Origin: Prosopocoilus inquinatus
Taxonomy: Eukaryota; Arthropoda; Insecta; Coleoptera; Lucanidae
Assembly: GCA_036172665.1 (NCBI GenBank)
Contig: CM069870.1
Coordinates: forward strand, 22,790,001-22,854,000
Direction: 5' to 3'
DNA length: 64,000 nt
Shown: piece after piece, positions 13,601 to 24,049 of the stretch
Layout of the letters: every line of letters starts with the position of its first letter
Numbering within the stretch: position 1 is the stretch's first letter
Notes under the pieces: generated by a model
Database searches by the model: none
The model's input: the letters and a program-made list of their open reading frames with translations, nothing else
Told to the model about the DNA's origin: nothing
Position numbers and translations under genes: made by a program

Positions 13601-16600
13601 GGCCAATAGTGCGTATTCGGTGGATAGCGCCTATATTAAGGCAGATTTTGAAAATCTGTTTTCGCTATTACTTACCTGTGATATAGATGCATGATTTAAA
13701 ATTAGTTACAATTATACAGGGTGTTCCGTATGGCTGTGCCAAACTAAAGTTGTGTTTTTTTAAATGGAACGTACTGTATATTATAGTTTATTTCGATTCG
13801 TTTTTAAGAGTAGATAAATTTATTATAAGAATGATATGTGCCTAAACCTAATAGTTTTTGAGATATTGACATTTCAATGTAAAAAAATGGTATTATTTGA
13901 TGTTATTATGCTTATTATGATGCTTATTAAAATTCGGGATTTAAATTATACAGTAACATTACATAACCTCTACGAAACAGAAAACAATTTCCATCTCGAA
14001 CATATTCCTATTATATTCATAACTCCGATGTTTATTTTACTCGGTTAGTTTAAATAGAACACCCTATATTTTATGACTGAATTTAATAGGTCTTTGATTA
14101 AGCTTTACAATGATATAGGGTTCAGTATGTGCTATACAACAAACTTACACACAATAAGATCGTAAATTCAAAAATCAGCAATTATTCCATCTTCCAATGG
14201 AATATTTTATTTTTTAATTTATTATTTTATCGTTTCCAAATTTCATAAATCGACCAAAAAATAAAAATTCTCTAGAATGGTTAACTCATGGCGCGGGTCA
14301 CTCGGTATAGTACATAAGATAGAAAAGAAATTCAAACCAGCTAATGTGTAACTCATTTTTAGCTGTAGTATAGGGTGTTCGGTAACTGAGAGCAATTCCA
14401 AAGTTATATTTCTTGTAAATGGTAGACCCTGTATATTTTTCCATATTTCGAAAGTTCGCCTAACGAATAGGTAATAACCAAAAATTTCGAAAGATTTATT
14501 TAAGAGTTTGTAAGTTATTGGTAATTAAGTGTAAAAAATTGCTGAATTATTAGCTCTTATAGCTTGGTTATTTATTTTCATTTCGTCGTGATTTTTGTAG
14601 GGAGTCAATACAATCTCGTCTCCAGAAATTTCAGAATAGCTTCGGTCCATCAGTTACTATGTCTTTAAGTGTGAAAAAAGAAATAATCTAATTTTATAAA
14701 ACTATAATTCCACTTTTCGTTTTTTTATTTTTAAAAAGTACTCATTAAGATAAAAAGTCAGTTAGACTTGGGAATATTCAGGTCTTCTTAGACCGAGTGG
14801 GTAAAACTACGGTTAAACACAGGGATTTGCGAACGCGCACATCAGTTAGGCTTGGGAATGGGCAGGTCTTCTTTGACCCAGTGGGTAAAACTACGGGTTA
14901 AACATACACATATACACTTCTTGTATTTTGTCAGTGTGCAATACTTAATCATGGTGTATAACATCCAAAAATCATAAAATTTATCATTTTACTCAAAGAA
15001 ATTCTGTGAATGTTATCGTAACAAATTATAATTTATTATCTATCTACACAGACTGGTACCGATGTAACGTGCTTTTGTTTTTCGTTCATCTGTTTCTTGG
15101 AAAAAGAAAACAAATAATAGAAATTTTGATTTAACTAGGCTGTGACAAGGAAAAAAAATTGCAAAAAATCACCAACGAGCACTGGAATCTTTTTCATGCT
15201 GATTGATAAAATATCATTTCACCAAAAAAAGAAGAAAATTATCACACAACAGAATAGCAAAAAAAAAAACAAAAACAAAAACAAAAGCACATTGACCGAA
15301 CAGATGACAACAGATTTGAATGAGAACTGAAAATTGAACGTGGAAACGGAAAATCGAATGTCTGGAATCTTTTTTCGTACTGATAAATCGCCTGCAGTTT
15401 AAAATTAATTCACCAAAAAAGAAAATTAGCACACAACAGAATAGAGAAAAAAAAAACAAAAGAATATTGATCGAACAGATGACCACAGATTGGAATAACA
15501 ACAGAAAATTCGAAATGGAAAATCGACTGAACTCGAACACGAATAAAATTCCAAACACGCTCGGTGAGCAAAAAGTGAATTGAGAATAAATGGAAAACTG
15601 ATGCTTTTTGTTTTCTCATTCTCAGAAATGTCGTTCTTCATTTGTTTTTTATTTGTTTACCAAATTTTTCGTTTGTTCAGTTCTTTTCTTTTCCATCAAA
15701 ATCATCTTTTGCATTGCCTTCTTGTCAGTCTTGACGTTTCAAAAATCGGCCTGTTGATCATCGATGTTCGTTTGTTTTTTCTTCATCTGTTTCTTCGTAA
15801 GTCTTCGTTTTTTTTCTTCAATTTTTTTTAATCAATCCATTAATTTTTTTAATCATTACGAATAACGCGACGCGACAGGCAAACAAATGTTTTTTTTTTG
15901 TTGTCTGATTTTGTTTTGCATGTTCGCATTGCGCCGCTATGAAAATGTTTTGTTTCTTTCAATTCAACCTAATCTTGTCTTCCTATCAAAATTAAAAACT
16001 CAGTCCACTAATTGTTAGCCTTCTTTTATTTTTTCATTTGTTGCCTTCGTAGTTCTTCGTTGGAGGTTTGTTCGGTTTCTTCGGACCGATTCAATTCCTC
16101 AACGTTCTTTGTTTTTTTTTCTTCTGTTGGCGTTTTGTATTCCTACATTCGTCTGTTATAGAAACGTCGATCTCTTTTGTTTTGTCTTATTTACTTACCC
16201 TTTGTATTTCCACGTTGCTCTTTTGCCGAATCATCACGGTTTCTTCTTTTATTTTCTTATCAGTAAGTCTCGAGATTTTTGAAAAATCCCTCTTGTGATC
16301 ATCGAGCTTATTACTGTTTTTTTTTCATCGTTTTCTGCGTATTTTGTCCTTTTTTTATCAGATTCGTATTTCAATTACTTCATTTGTTCCCATATCAGTT
16401 TTCATTGAGTTGTGTGACATATCCTCCTAATGATCACCGATCTTCTTTTGTTTTTTTTTTCTTCATATTTTTCTTTGTATGTTCTCTCGATTTTATTGGA
16501 GAGTTTCTTCTGTTTTTTTTTTTTTTTTTAATAGACGAATCAAAATTCATACTACGATTTAATGCGTTTTTCTATTTTCTGTTAACGATTTGATTATCTT

Positions 16601-19600
16601 ACTCTCCCATCCCTTTTTTGTCGTTTCTGTTGTTCTGTTGTTTGTAGTTCTTTCTGTTGATTACCTTGATTTATTCTTCGTATTTATTTGTTGCAGTTCT
16701 CTTTTGTGTAATTATTTCAGTTTGTTCTTAAACTATGAAAATGATTTAGATTTTATGAAAAAAGATTTATGAAATTTTCGCTTTTTGTTTGAAATAGTTT
16801 TTTGGATTCATCACTTCATAGGCGTCCGCAGAGAGGGCAAAGAGGGTGCATATTTTCTTGGATGGAATCTGTTTCAAATTTCCCGTGAATTTTTTTACAT
16901 ATTTGACATTTCCGCAGTTTTCAAGCTTCTTTCAAACTTCAAAAGTGCTACGGTGTAATATTAAATTTCAGAGCTCTGAGAAGATTTTGGGGTATCCCCC
17001 AGAATTCATGTGACTACGAGCACCATCTCTTGGCCGGTAATTAAAAATATTCCTGCCCCAATTTATTAACTTCTTCTTATTACCACGAAACACCTCGATC
17101 GTTTAAAAACTGCATCACTTTATTTGTAGAATGCTGTCAGGCTTCTAGTTAATTAATTTCTAGCCCCATCTGTGGACTCGAGTCTGAAACTCACTCTTTC
17201 GACTTAACGAAAGCTTCGCTATGGAAAGTTTTTTTTTTGTTAAAAATGAAAGTCCTAAAAGCATTTAAGGGATTCTCAGAATTTTAATTATTGTAACGTA
17301 TCTGTGACTACGAGCGCCATCTCTTTACCAGCAATTAAACTGTTCGTATGAAATTCTCCTTGCGAAACGCCCAACTCGTTTAATAAAACAATAAATAAAT
17401 AAAACTTAAAGACCGATCGTTTTATTTACAATTAATTAGATGCCGATGAGTATTAAGTTCTAAACCTCTGGTTTAAATTTGAAAGTATGTACTTTTCAAA
17501 GTTCAGATTTAATGAATGCTTCACCATTCATATGAAAATCTTCTCGTAAAATTTTTTTAACAATCGCGTTATTCGTATTTTTATCACAGCTTTATGCTGT
17601 TCGGGAGCGCCATCTCTTGGCCGGAAATTAAAATATTTGTGAGATTCGTCTTACCAAATCTTGTCAAATCTGTTTAGCAACCAAATGAAGCTAAAGAGCA
17701 GTTATTTTGCTTGGCAGCCGCTACGAGACTTTTGGCTGTCAACTTCTTGCGCCATCTCTGGTTCAAGTTTTAAAGCAGTTTGAAAGCAGGGAGTTGTCAT
17801 TGGCGTTTCGACAGTTGAAAACTGCGTTTCGGCAAAGTTTCGACTTAACGGATGCTTCGCTGTTATAAGAATTATTTAGCAATCCCAAAATTAAGGATTT
17901 TATAACAGCGGCGTAACCTCGAGCGTCATCTCTTGGCCGAAAATTGAAATATTTACGCAAATTTAATAAATTCGTCTTGCGAAATGCCAAATCTGTTTAA
18001 AGAGTACATGAAACTAAGGAACTGTCATTTTATTTAGAAGCCGCTTTGAGACTTTTCGTTGTCAACTTCTTGCGCCATCTCTGGTTCAAGTTTGAAAGTA
18101 GTTTCCATTGGCATTTGGCAGTTTTCAAAGTTTCGACTTAACGGATGCTTTGCTATTATAAAAAATTATGTAGCAATCCTAAAATAAAGGTTTTTATAAC
18201 AGCCACGTAACCTCGATCGCCATCTCTTGACCGGAAATTAAAATATTTGTGAGATTCGTCTTACCAAATTTTGCCAAATCTGTTTAGCAACCAAATGAAG
18301 CTAAGGAACAGTCATTTTGCTTAGAAGCCGCTACGAGACTTTTGGCTGTCAACTTCTTGCGCCATCTCTGATTCAAGTTTTGAAGGAGTTTGAAAGCAGG
18401 GAGTTGTCATTCGCGTTTCGGCAAAGTTTCGACTGAATGGATGCTTCGCTGTTATAAGAATTATTTAGCAATCCCAAAATTAAGGATTTTATACCAGCTG
18501 CGTAACCTTGAGCGCCATCTCTTGGCCGAAAATTAAAATATTTACGCAAATTTAATAAATTCGTCTTGCGAAATGCCAAATCTGTTTAAAGATTACATGA
18601 ATCTAAGCAACTGTCATTTTATTTAGAAGCCACTTTGAGACTTTTCGATGTCAACTTCTTGCGCCATCTATGACTCAAGTTTGAAAGTAGTTTCCATTGG
18701 CGTTTGGCAGTTTTTAAAGTTTCGACTTAATGAATGCTTCACTATTAAAAGAATTATTTAGCAATCCTAAAAATAGGGTTTTTATAACAGTCACGTAACA
18801 TCGAGCGCCATCTCTTGACCAGAAATTAAAATATTGACCAAAATTTATAAATTCGTCTTACGAAATGGCAATTCTGTTTAAAAGTTTAAAGACTATCATG
18901 AAGCTAAGGAATTGTCATTTTAGTCAGAAGCCGCTTTGAGACTTTGTTGTTAATTTCTTGCGCCATCTCTGGGTTCAAATTTGAAAGTAGTTTTCATTGA
19001 CGTTTGGGCAGTTTTCTAGGTTTCGACTTAATGTATGCTCAACCATTATAAACTTTATTTAGCAGTTTCAAAATTAATGTTTTTATAACAGCCGCATAAA
19101 CCTCGAGCGCCATCTCTTGGCCGAAAATTAAAATATTTGTAAAAATCTACTAAATTCGTCTTACGAAATGCCAGATAGCTTACCAGTATACTAATTGAAA
19201 TTTTTTTATTTGCGAAAAAATCTTTCTTAAAAAACGAATACAAATATTTTTATTAAGTAAAATAAATAAACGAATAAATTTTCTTTTTTATAAATAAATA
19301 ATTAAATAAATCAATAAATAAATTTGCGTTGTTTATGTCTTTTTCCAAAGAGCTTTTTTAAGTTCTCGTTTTTAATAAACTATTAATTTTTCAATTTTGT
19401 TTTAACGACAAGTATCTAATTAGTTTGTTCTTTTATTGTTTTAAAATTAACGATAAATATTAGGTTGGCCGATATTATTTCATTTTCAACGACAGGCAAT
19501 ATATATTATTTGGAAAAGTTTATTTATAATTAATTTCAGTAAATCCAAAACCGCTAATTAATAAAATTAACAACGATTAAGCTCTGGTTATTGTGCGATA

Positions 19601-21023
19601 GTTTTTATCTTTATCTCGTTCGTGAAATTTACAAAGAATGTTTACGTAAAACTGCAAACAATGTTTTCCTTTTCACTGATAAGATTGTTATTGTTATAAA
19701 AAGAGATTACAAAATTTCAATCGTTTATTTCTCCTCGGAAAATTCCACAAGGAAATAAAAACACTGTCCAGTTTTTAATTTTGGTTGCCAATCACAATGA
19801 CTCAGATACTTGAGGCAATAAAAATGGATAAGTAATTGAATCAGCAAAAAATAGATTTCAACAATCCCATTATGGATATTAGGAAGAATCAAAAAAGCGA
19901 ATAAATTCTTTCAATAATCCAACAAAAACATTTTTTTTGTTAATCAGAAGAAGAATCAATTTAACAAGTTGCTGCCAATTTAACTTACCGCAAACAATCC
20001 GGCAGCTGAGCATTTCGAATAACACCACTTCGCCGTGGTGAGTTTATGAATCAACGGCACAAAATGCATCTCCAAATGCTCCCTGTCCATCAAGGAAGCG
20101 ATCTGCTGCAACGATTCCACAGCTTTATCCCTTGTAATCACATCCTCGCTCAAAGCCAACCTGTCGAGCATGGGAAATAAAATGTGCGCGTATTGGGGAC
20201 CCCCCAGGAAGGGCGAGAAGTTCCCCAATTGCTCCGCCAGGCCAGTCAAAATTTCGTCATTCTGGAAGTACATGGTGTCCATGAAGTCTTCCAGGCAAGA
20301 GACGAGTTCATGTCTGGTTCGATCCACATCCAAGGCTACGGCTAAAGTTGGAAGCTTCTTAACTGCTCGCATTTGTACCTGATGAAACAGAACGTTGCTT
20401 AGGGCTTGGTTTCTCCATCTTAGTTTAACTGTAATCTTCAGTTTGTTCTGTCCCAATAGGAGTATATGGAGTTAAACTGTCCCTTATCCTAACTCCATGG
20501 GAGTACATGAAGATAAACTTTTCCCATATCGCCTATCCTAACCTTACAAGAGTATATGCAGATAAACTATCCCGTATACTCTCCCCAATGGAGTATATGG
20601 AGATAAACTGGATCCTATCCATCCCCATAGTAGTATACAAAGATAAACTAGTCTCTATCCTAACCCTACAGGGGTATATGGAGGTAAACTATCCCGTATG
20701 CTCTCCCCAATGGAGTATATGGAGATTAACTGGATCCTATCCATCCCCATAGTAGTATACAAAGATAAACTAGTCCCTATCCTAACCCTACAGGAGTATA
20801 TGGAGGTAAACTATCCCTTATCCTACCCTCATAGGAATATAAGGAGGTAAACTATCCCTCATCGAAATATATGGAGATAAACTGAAGATTATAGTTAAAC
20901 TGAGATGGAAAAACCTAGCCTTACAGTGTTTTAAGTCAAGTCCTATCATTTACATACCTCAGGATCTTCATGGTAAGCTTCAAATTTGAATAGTTCGATG
21001 GGGTCTATGCATTCATCGGTCAT
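5949..21023 (-). CDS. Divergent PP2A 65-kDa scaffold subunit A-like protein (5 exons, 805 aa)
   Basis: The joined exons (21023-20958, 20378-19989, 9287-9093, 7776-7671, 7609-5949) give 2,418 bases, 805 codons plus stop. All introns are GT-AG with compatible phases (0,0,0,1). The family is the HEAT-repeat scaffold that holds the catalytic C and regulatory B subunits of protein phosphatase 2A. Residues 1-260 align with canonical subunit A without gaps. P179, R182/R183 and the W257-R258 pair of DKSWRVRY keep the human numbering, so the B-subunit-binding half looks intact. The W-R pair of the later KWRVR motif survives as YWRIR. Between the regions matching HEAT 13 and HEAT 14 about 100 extra residues are inserted. 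HEAT 14-like sequence (LPTIRKMAQDKVVNVCLRAV) resumes at about 645. A low-complexity acidic tail (about 709-805) follows. Canonical subunit A has 589 residues, so this is a remodelled paralogue, not the housekeeping copy. Start chosen because the N-terminus aligns with the family. Confidence 0.88.
7671..7776 (-). CDS. PP2A-A-like gene, exon 4 (residues 218-252 plus one base)
   Basis: Acceptor TTTTAG precedes GACTCTGTG (DSVRLLNVYIAIAIAARL), which matches DSVRLLAVEACVNIAQLL of the family. The donor is TCTG|GTAAGT at 7670. The exon length of 106 leaves one base, which is completed as an Ala codon by the next exon. Confidence 0.88.
7930..8900 (+). mobile_element. Decayed non-LTR retrotransposon (LINE) fragment in intron 3
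   Basis: Three typical LINE landmarks occur in order on the plus strand, in shifting frames. GDLNRRIGN at 8008-8034 is an apurinic-endonuclease GDFNxRIG motif. YRGYEIGSDHYLLKAKI around 8212-8262 is the endonuclease C-terminal GSDHxLL motif. A WWN-containing stretch (near 8444) starts the basic linker that precedes the reverse transcriptase domain. Frameshifts separate them and no RT domain is visible, so this is a dead, truncated copy. It is inserted antisense to the host gene in its 1.3-kb third intron. The clade is not certain (RTE/CR1-like endonuclease). Confidence 0.65.
9093..9287 (-). CDS. PP2A-A-like gene, exon 3 (residues 153-217)
   Basis: Acceptor TTTAAG precedes ATTTGCTAT (ICYPKVS; family VCYPRVS). 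The exon includes DESPAVRRAAIGKMSEFVKV. This holds the P179 and R183 equivalents, positions mutated in human tumours and lying on the B-subunit-binding ridge of the scaffold. It ends GAACAG|GTATG at 9092. Confidence 0.9.
9345..9660 (-). mobile_element. Fragment of Tc1/mariner-type MITE family E (copy E1)
   Basis: The block contains TACAGGGTGATTCATAAC, TTTACTCGGTTAG and CCATCTTCCAATGGAATATT. These segments recur in inverse orientation at 11510-11800 and 58830-59040, and in the same orientation at 13950-14220. Its terminal inverted repeats are missing, so it is a partial copy lying in intron 2. Confidence 0.5.
9952..10940. mobile_element. Non-autonomous DNA element with CAGTGTTGCCAGA termini
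   Basis: The left end ACTGACAGCAGTGTTGCCAGA is mirrored at the right end by TCTGGCAACACTGACTGGCAGT. The subterminal sequences rich in 'CACCA' (left) and 'TGGTGA' (right) repeat motifs also match. The 989-bp interior has no open reading frame of note and contains two short inverted modules (ACAGTTTCCTGTAT at 10229 and ATACAGGAAACTGTA at 10340). Confidence 0.5.
11500..12129 (-). mobile_element. Tc1/mariner-type MITE family E (copy E2)
   Basis: Collinear with the complete copy at 58781-59402. The right terminus GGCGCTATCCACCGATTACGCACTATTGACCCACCCTG at 12093-12129 (given here only as landmark positions) matches that copy's terminal repeat and is followed by TA. The left terminus is replaced by unrelated AT-rich DNA. 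Confidence 0.5.
12919..13007. repeat. Short hairpin with internal repeat (TTTCACTATCGATAGTGAA)
   Basis: CACTCAACGTTTCACT is present twice in tandem (from 12927 and 12959, second copy with ATTCAACG). It is then mirrored by AGTGAATCGTTGAGTG ending near 12998, centred on ATCGATAG. The structure could form a stable hairpin. No element boundaries are evident. Confidence 0.4.
13590..14220 (+). mobile_element. Tc1/mariner-type MITE family E (copy E3)
   Basis: Begins CATGGTGGGCCAATAGTGCG and runs collinear with copies at 11500-12129 and 58781-59402, in the opposite orientation to copy E2. Shared internal landmarks are TTGAAAATCTG, TACAGGGTGTTCCGTATGG and GAGATATTGACATTTCAATG. The far end is truncated at the CCATCTTCCAATGGAATATT segment. 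Confidence 0.5.
14753..14906. repeat. Two-copy direct repeat, ~87 bp
   Basis: CAGTTAGACTTGGGAATATT...TGGGTAAAACTACGG is repeated about 87 bp downstream as CAGTTAGGCTTGGGAATGGG...TGGGTAAAACTACGG. Both copies end in the same GTGGGTAAAACTACGG word followed by TTAAACA. No coding function is visible. Confidence 0.5.
15100..16750. repeat. Strand-asymmetric block: A-rich then T-rich, with GATCATCGA-type motifs
   Basis: From 15100 to about 15560 the plus strand is A-rich; from about 15600 to 16750 it is strongly T-rich (runs of TTTTTTTCTTC). GATCATCGATG (near 15755), GATCATCGAGC (16296) and GATCACCGATC (16432) resemble the reverse complement of the GATCGA words of the A-rich satellite at 45580-48190. 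It therefore looks like the same low-complexity family with an internal switch of orientation, inside intron 2. The many open frames here are products of T-richness. Confidence 0.45.
16985..19200. repeat. Satellite array, ~294-bp monomer, 8 units, in intron 2
   Basis: The anchor GAGCGCCATCTCTTGGCCG (with variants) recurs at about 17018, 17312, 17605, 17921, 18215, 18510, 18803 and 19105. Spacings are 294, 293, 316, 294, 295, 293 and 302 bp. A second anchor, CTTGCGCCATCTCTG, sits in several of the units. The third and fifth units resemble each other more than their neighbours, as do the fourth and sixth (both carry ACGCAAATTTAATAAATTCG), giving a two-monomer higher-order period of about 610 bp. 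The near-identical short reverse-strand frames at 17763-17990 and 18373-18579 follow from that period and are not genes. Confidence 0.8.
19989..20378 (-). CDS. PP2A-A-like gene, exon 2 (residues 23-152)
   Basis: An acceptor TTTCATCAG precedes GTACAAATG, reading VQMRAVKKL, which matches VQLRLNSIKKL of canonical subunit A. The exon covers HEAT repeats 1-4, including LAEQLGNFSPFLGGPQYAH and RDKAVESLQQI. It ends TTTGCG|GTAAGT at 19988. It is followed by a 10.7-kb intron, far longer than the other introns. Confidence 0.9.
20457..20905. repeat. Minisatellite, ~40-bp unit, in intron 1
   Basis: About eleven units of the form GAGTATATGGAGATAAACT followed by a variable pyrimidine-rich half (TCCCTTATCCTAACCCCAT-like). 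Three unit types alternate in fixed order: ...CTCTCCCCAAT, GGATCCTATCC and AGTAGTATACAAAG. That triplet is present twice in a row (about 20541-20662 and 20663-20784), a higher-order repeat of about 122 bp. The array fills most of the 579-bp intron between exons 1 and 2 of the PP2A-A-like gene. Confidence 0.8.
20958..21023 (-). CDS. PP2A-A-like gene, exon 1 (residues 1-22)
   Basis: ATG at 21023 opens a 22-codon exon (starts MTDECIDPIELFKFEAY) that ends GAG|GTATGT with a good donor at 20957. The encoded helix aligns with the first helix of canonical subunit A (PIAVLIDELRNED), which supports both the start and the splice site. A 579-bp intron follows. Confidence 0.85.
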
Positions 21024-21659
21024 ATTTGCGCGCACCAGAAATTTTTACTAATTAGTATACGACACAAATAGTAACTCGAAATGATGTACATATATTGTTA
21101 AGTAGTTTATAGAATATATCTTATCTGTCTTGATAAGTTTATCGCACATCACTGACACATATGTCGCCCTTTTGCATTGCATTACGTTTTTGTTATTCCG
21201 TTATTGTATTAGAAATAATAATAATAATTATTGTAAAATGCAAATCGATAACGATAATTACTTACTACTCACACTCATGTTGATGTTGTGATGTCATAAT
21301 ATGAAACAATTCGCATTCGGATGATGACGCACTGTATGCTTTGTGCGATGCTTACGAAATTATATTAATGACTTTTTGGCCAGCCCAGCCATCGTTTTAA
21401 CAACATTAACTACTGTTTCGCCTATCGCTCTTGGGTAAACACTGATAGGCGCACATGATTTTAAAACAACGAAAATTCGAGGACATTACCGCTGTTCACG
21501 CACGAGTGAACACATTTTTATCTTTTAGCGGCCGTTTAACATATCGAGTTCGCCAGAAAGTAATTAGTGCGGCTCTAAAGTTTTCTGAACGATTTAATCA
21601 TTTTGATTAGCAGTACCAAAAATGATGTACGGGCAGCAAAAGTAAACCCAACAACTGTT

Positions 21660-21900
21660 TAGCGAAGAGTGAAAAGGATATTATTCATTACAGTTCTTTT
21701 GAGTTTATTTAAAAGAGAGAGAGACAAAGACAGAGATTTCCCTTTTAGAAAAGTGTCCTAAAATCGGGCCAAACGGGTGTGAAGAGTGAAAGGGCTTTAA
21801 TTCCTTACAGTTCTTTTGAGTTTATAAAAAAAAGAATGGGTGAAAGAATACCCTCTTAGAAAAGTGTTCTAAAATCGGGTCAAATGGGGTTATTATAATA
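21660..21900. repeat. Two-copy direct repeat, ~118 bp
   Basis: GCGAAGAGTGAAAAGG...TTACAGTTCTTTTGAGTTTA...TTAGAAAAGTGTCCTAAAAT is followed by a second copy from about 21779 with the same word order. Several substitutions separate the copies. The repeat lies upstream of the PP2A-A-like gene. Confidence 0.6.
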
Positions 21901-21959
21901 AGATTAATCAGATTGAACTTGATTTTGAAAATCATTAGAAAGACCCTTCACTGAAAAAA

Positions 21960-23900
21960 AGAATATTCGGAATTCGCCATTACCTTAAAATACCTTACAT
22001 TACGTTAAAATACGTTGCATTACATTAAAATACATTGCATTACATTAAAACCCATAAAATTACGTTAAAGTACGTTAAAATGAAGCACGCCTCGGAAACT
22101 TCTCGATTTAAACAAATCCAGAAAAATGCTGTTACTATGACGAAATAGGTTGAGAGCTTCACCGTTAGGAATGCCCTTCATTAGAAAGAAAAAAAAAATC
22201 CAAATTACATTACTTTAAAATACCTTACAGAATACATCAAAATACATTGCATTACATTAAAACCCATCAAATTACGTTAAAGTATTTAAAAAGTACGTTA
22301 AAATGAAGTGCGCCCCGGAAACTTCTCGGTTTAAAGAAATCCACAAAAAAGCGTTCCAAAATCGGCAAAAATCAGCGGATCGCAGATGATACTATGACGA
22401 AATAGGTTGAGAGCTTCACCGTTAGGAATGCCCTTTACTAGAAAGAAAAAAAAATCCAAATTACATTACTTTAAAATACCTTACAGAATATATTAGAATA
22501 CATTGCATTACATTAAAACGCATCTCTCGTTAAATTAAAGCAGTGTGAAACGTGTTGCATTACATTAAAATCCTTTAAAACATACATCGAGATGACACTC
22601 CGGCGACTTCTTTGCAGAAAGAAGTCAAAAAAAAGAAATGTTACAAAATCGACTAAAATGAGGAGATAACTGTGGTGAAATAGGTTGAGATTTTCAACAT
22701 TAGAAATGCCCTTCATTGCCAGAAATAAAATTACATTACTTTAAAATACCTTACAGTACATTAATATACATTGCATTACATTAAAACGCATCTCACGTTA
22801 GGTACATTAAAGTACTTTAAATTGTACATCAAAATGAAGGGCACTCCGAAGGCTTCTTGGTTTAAAGAAACCCGAAGAAAGTCTAAAAGACTAAAATCAG
22901 CAGAAAGCAAAGGTTACTACGATGAAATGGGTTGAAGTTTTTATCATTAGAAAGACCCGTCGCTGGAAAAAGAAATTCCAAATTACATTGCTTTAAAATA
23001 CCTTACACTAACATTAAAATACATTGCATTACATTAAAACACATTGCGTCACATGAAAGTACTTTAAAACGTACATGAATGAATGAATGAATGAAGGACA
23101 TTCCGGAGACTTTTGGTTGAAAGAAATCCAAAATAAGTGTTAAAAATCGACACAAATCGGCAGATAATACAGGTTACTATGATGAAATAGATTGACATTT
23201 GCATTTTACATTCTCGATTGGGGGTCCTCCGGATAAGAAAAAAATTGTATTGAATTTGATTTTGAATTAAATTACATTAAAAACTCTAATTATGTGAAAA
23301 CACATTCTATTACATTAAATTACGTGAGAATATAAGTGGCCTTGAACTAGAATGAAGGTTTCGATTTAGAATTATAATACTTCAGAAAAAAAAAAAAAAC
23401 TTTAATTACATGAGAAACATATTAGGTTGTTCATTATATTAAAATACATTTCGTTACATTGAAGTACATGAGAATATTAGTTTCCCTGTGCTACAAAAAT
23501 TTGACTATGAATTACACGACATTAGAAAACCTGAATTACATGAAAACCCATTACATGGCATTGAAATTATTATAGTATGTACATTAAAATAAAAATAAGA
23601 TTTTAGGTTGGCCGGCATTAGAAGGATTCCATTTGGAATTACTTGAAGAAACTTTAATTACGTGAGAAACTTGTTACATCATGTTAAAATACGTTTCATA
23701 TGTTTGAAGTGCGAAGAATTTGACTTTGAATTACAACACATTAAAGAACTTTAATTACATGAAAATGCCATTATATTACATTACAAGCCATATTACAGTA
23801 CATTAAAATAAGATCGAGAATATATGTGACGGGGATCAGATGGATTCCATTTGGAATTACTTGGAATCATTTGAAATAATTTTGATCAGAGAAAACGCAT
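21960..23900. repeat. Satellite array, ~230-270-bp unit, with ACATTA/TACATTAAAA subrepeats
   Basis: The anchor TTAAAATACCTTACA occurs at about 21985, 22215, 22471, 22741 and 22993, giving units of roughly 230, 256, 270 and 252 bp. Each unit has two parts: a run of short TACATTAAAATACATTGCAT words, then a unique-looking part with GAAACTTCTCGGTTTAAA and TAGGTTGAGAGCTTCACC. From about 23200 on the units decay but TTAATTACATGA and CATTACATT words persist to about 23900. No coding potential. Confidence 0.75.
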
Positions 23901-24049
23901 TAAATTACATGAGAATATAATTTTATTCTTTCATTATCTCAGGGCCTTCTAATTTCGAGATTTTTTTTGGGCAATGAAACAGGAAAGTGTCTCAAGATTA
24001 AATTCACAGATGACTACAATAAAATAGAATGATGTTGTCATAAGGAGAA

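Noticed and set aside
15214..16772. Many hydrophobic, Phe/Ser-rich open frames, also at 28750-29750 and 46300-48060, resembling membrane proteins
   Set aside because: They come from strongly T-rich or A-rich strands, overlap in several frames at once and lack any domain; compositional artefacts.
17763..18579. Two nearly identical short proteins (MAFRKTNLLNLRKYF...) on the minus strand
   Set aside because: They recur because the 294-bp satellite has a ~610-bp higher-order period; frames differ in other monomers and no independent coding signal exists.
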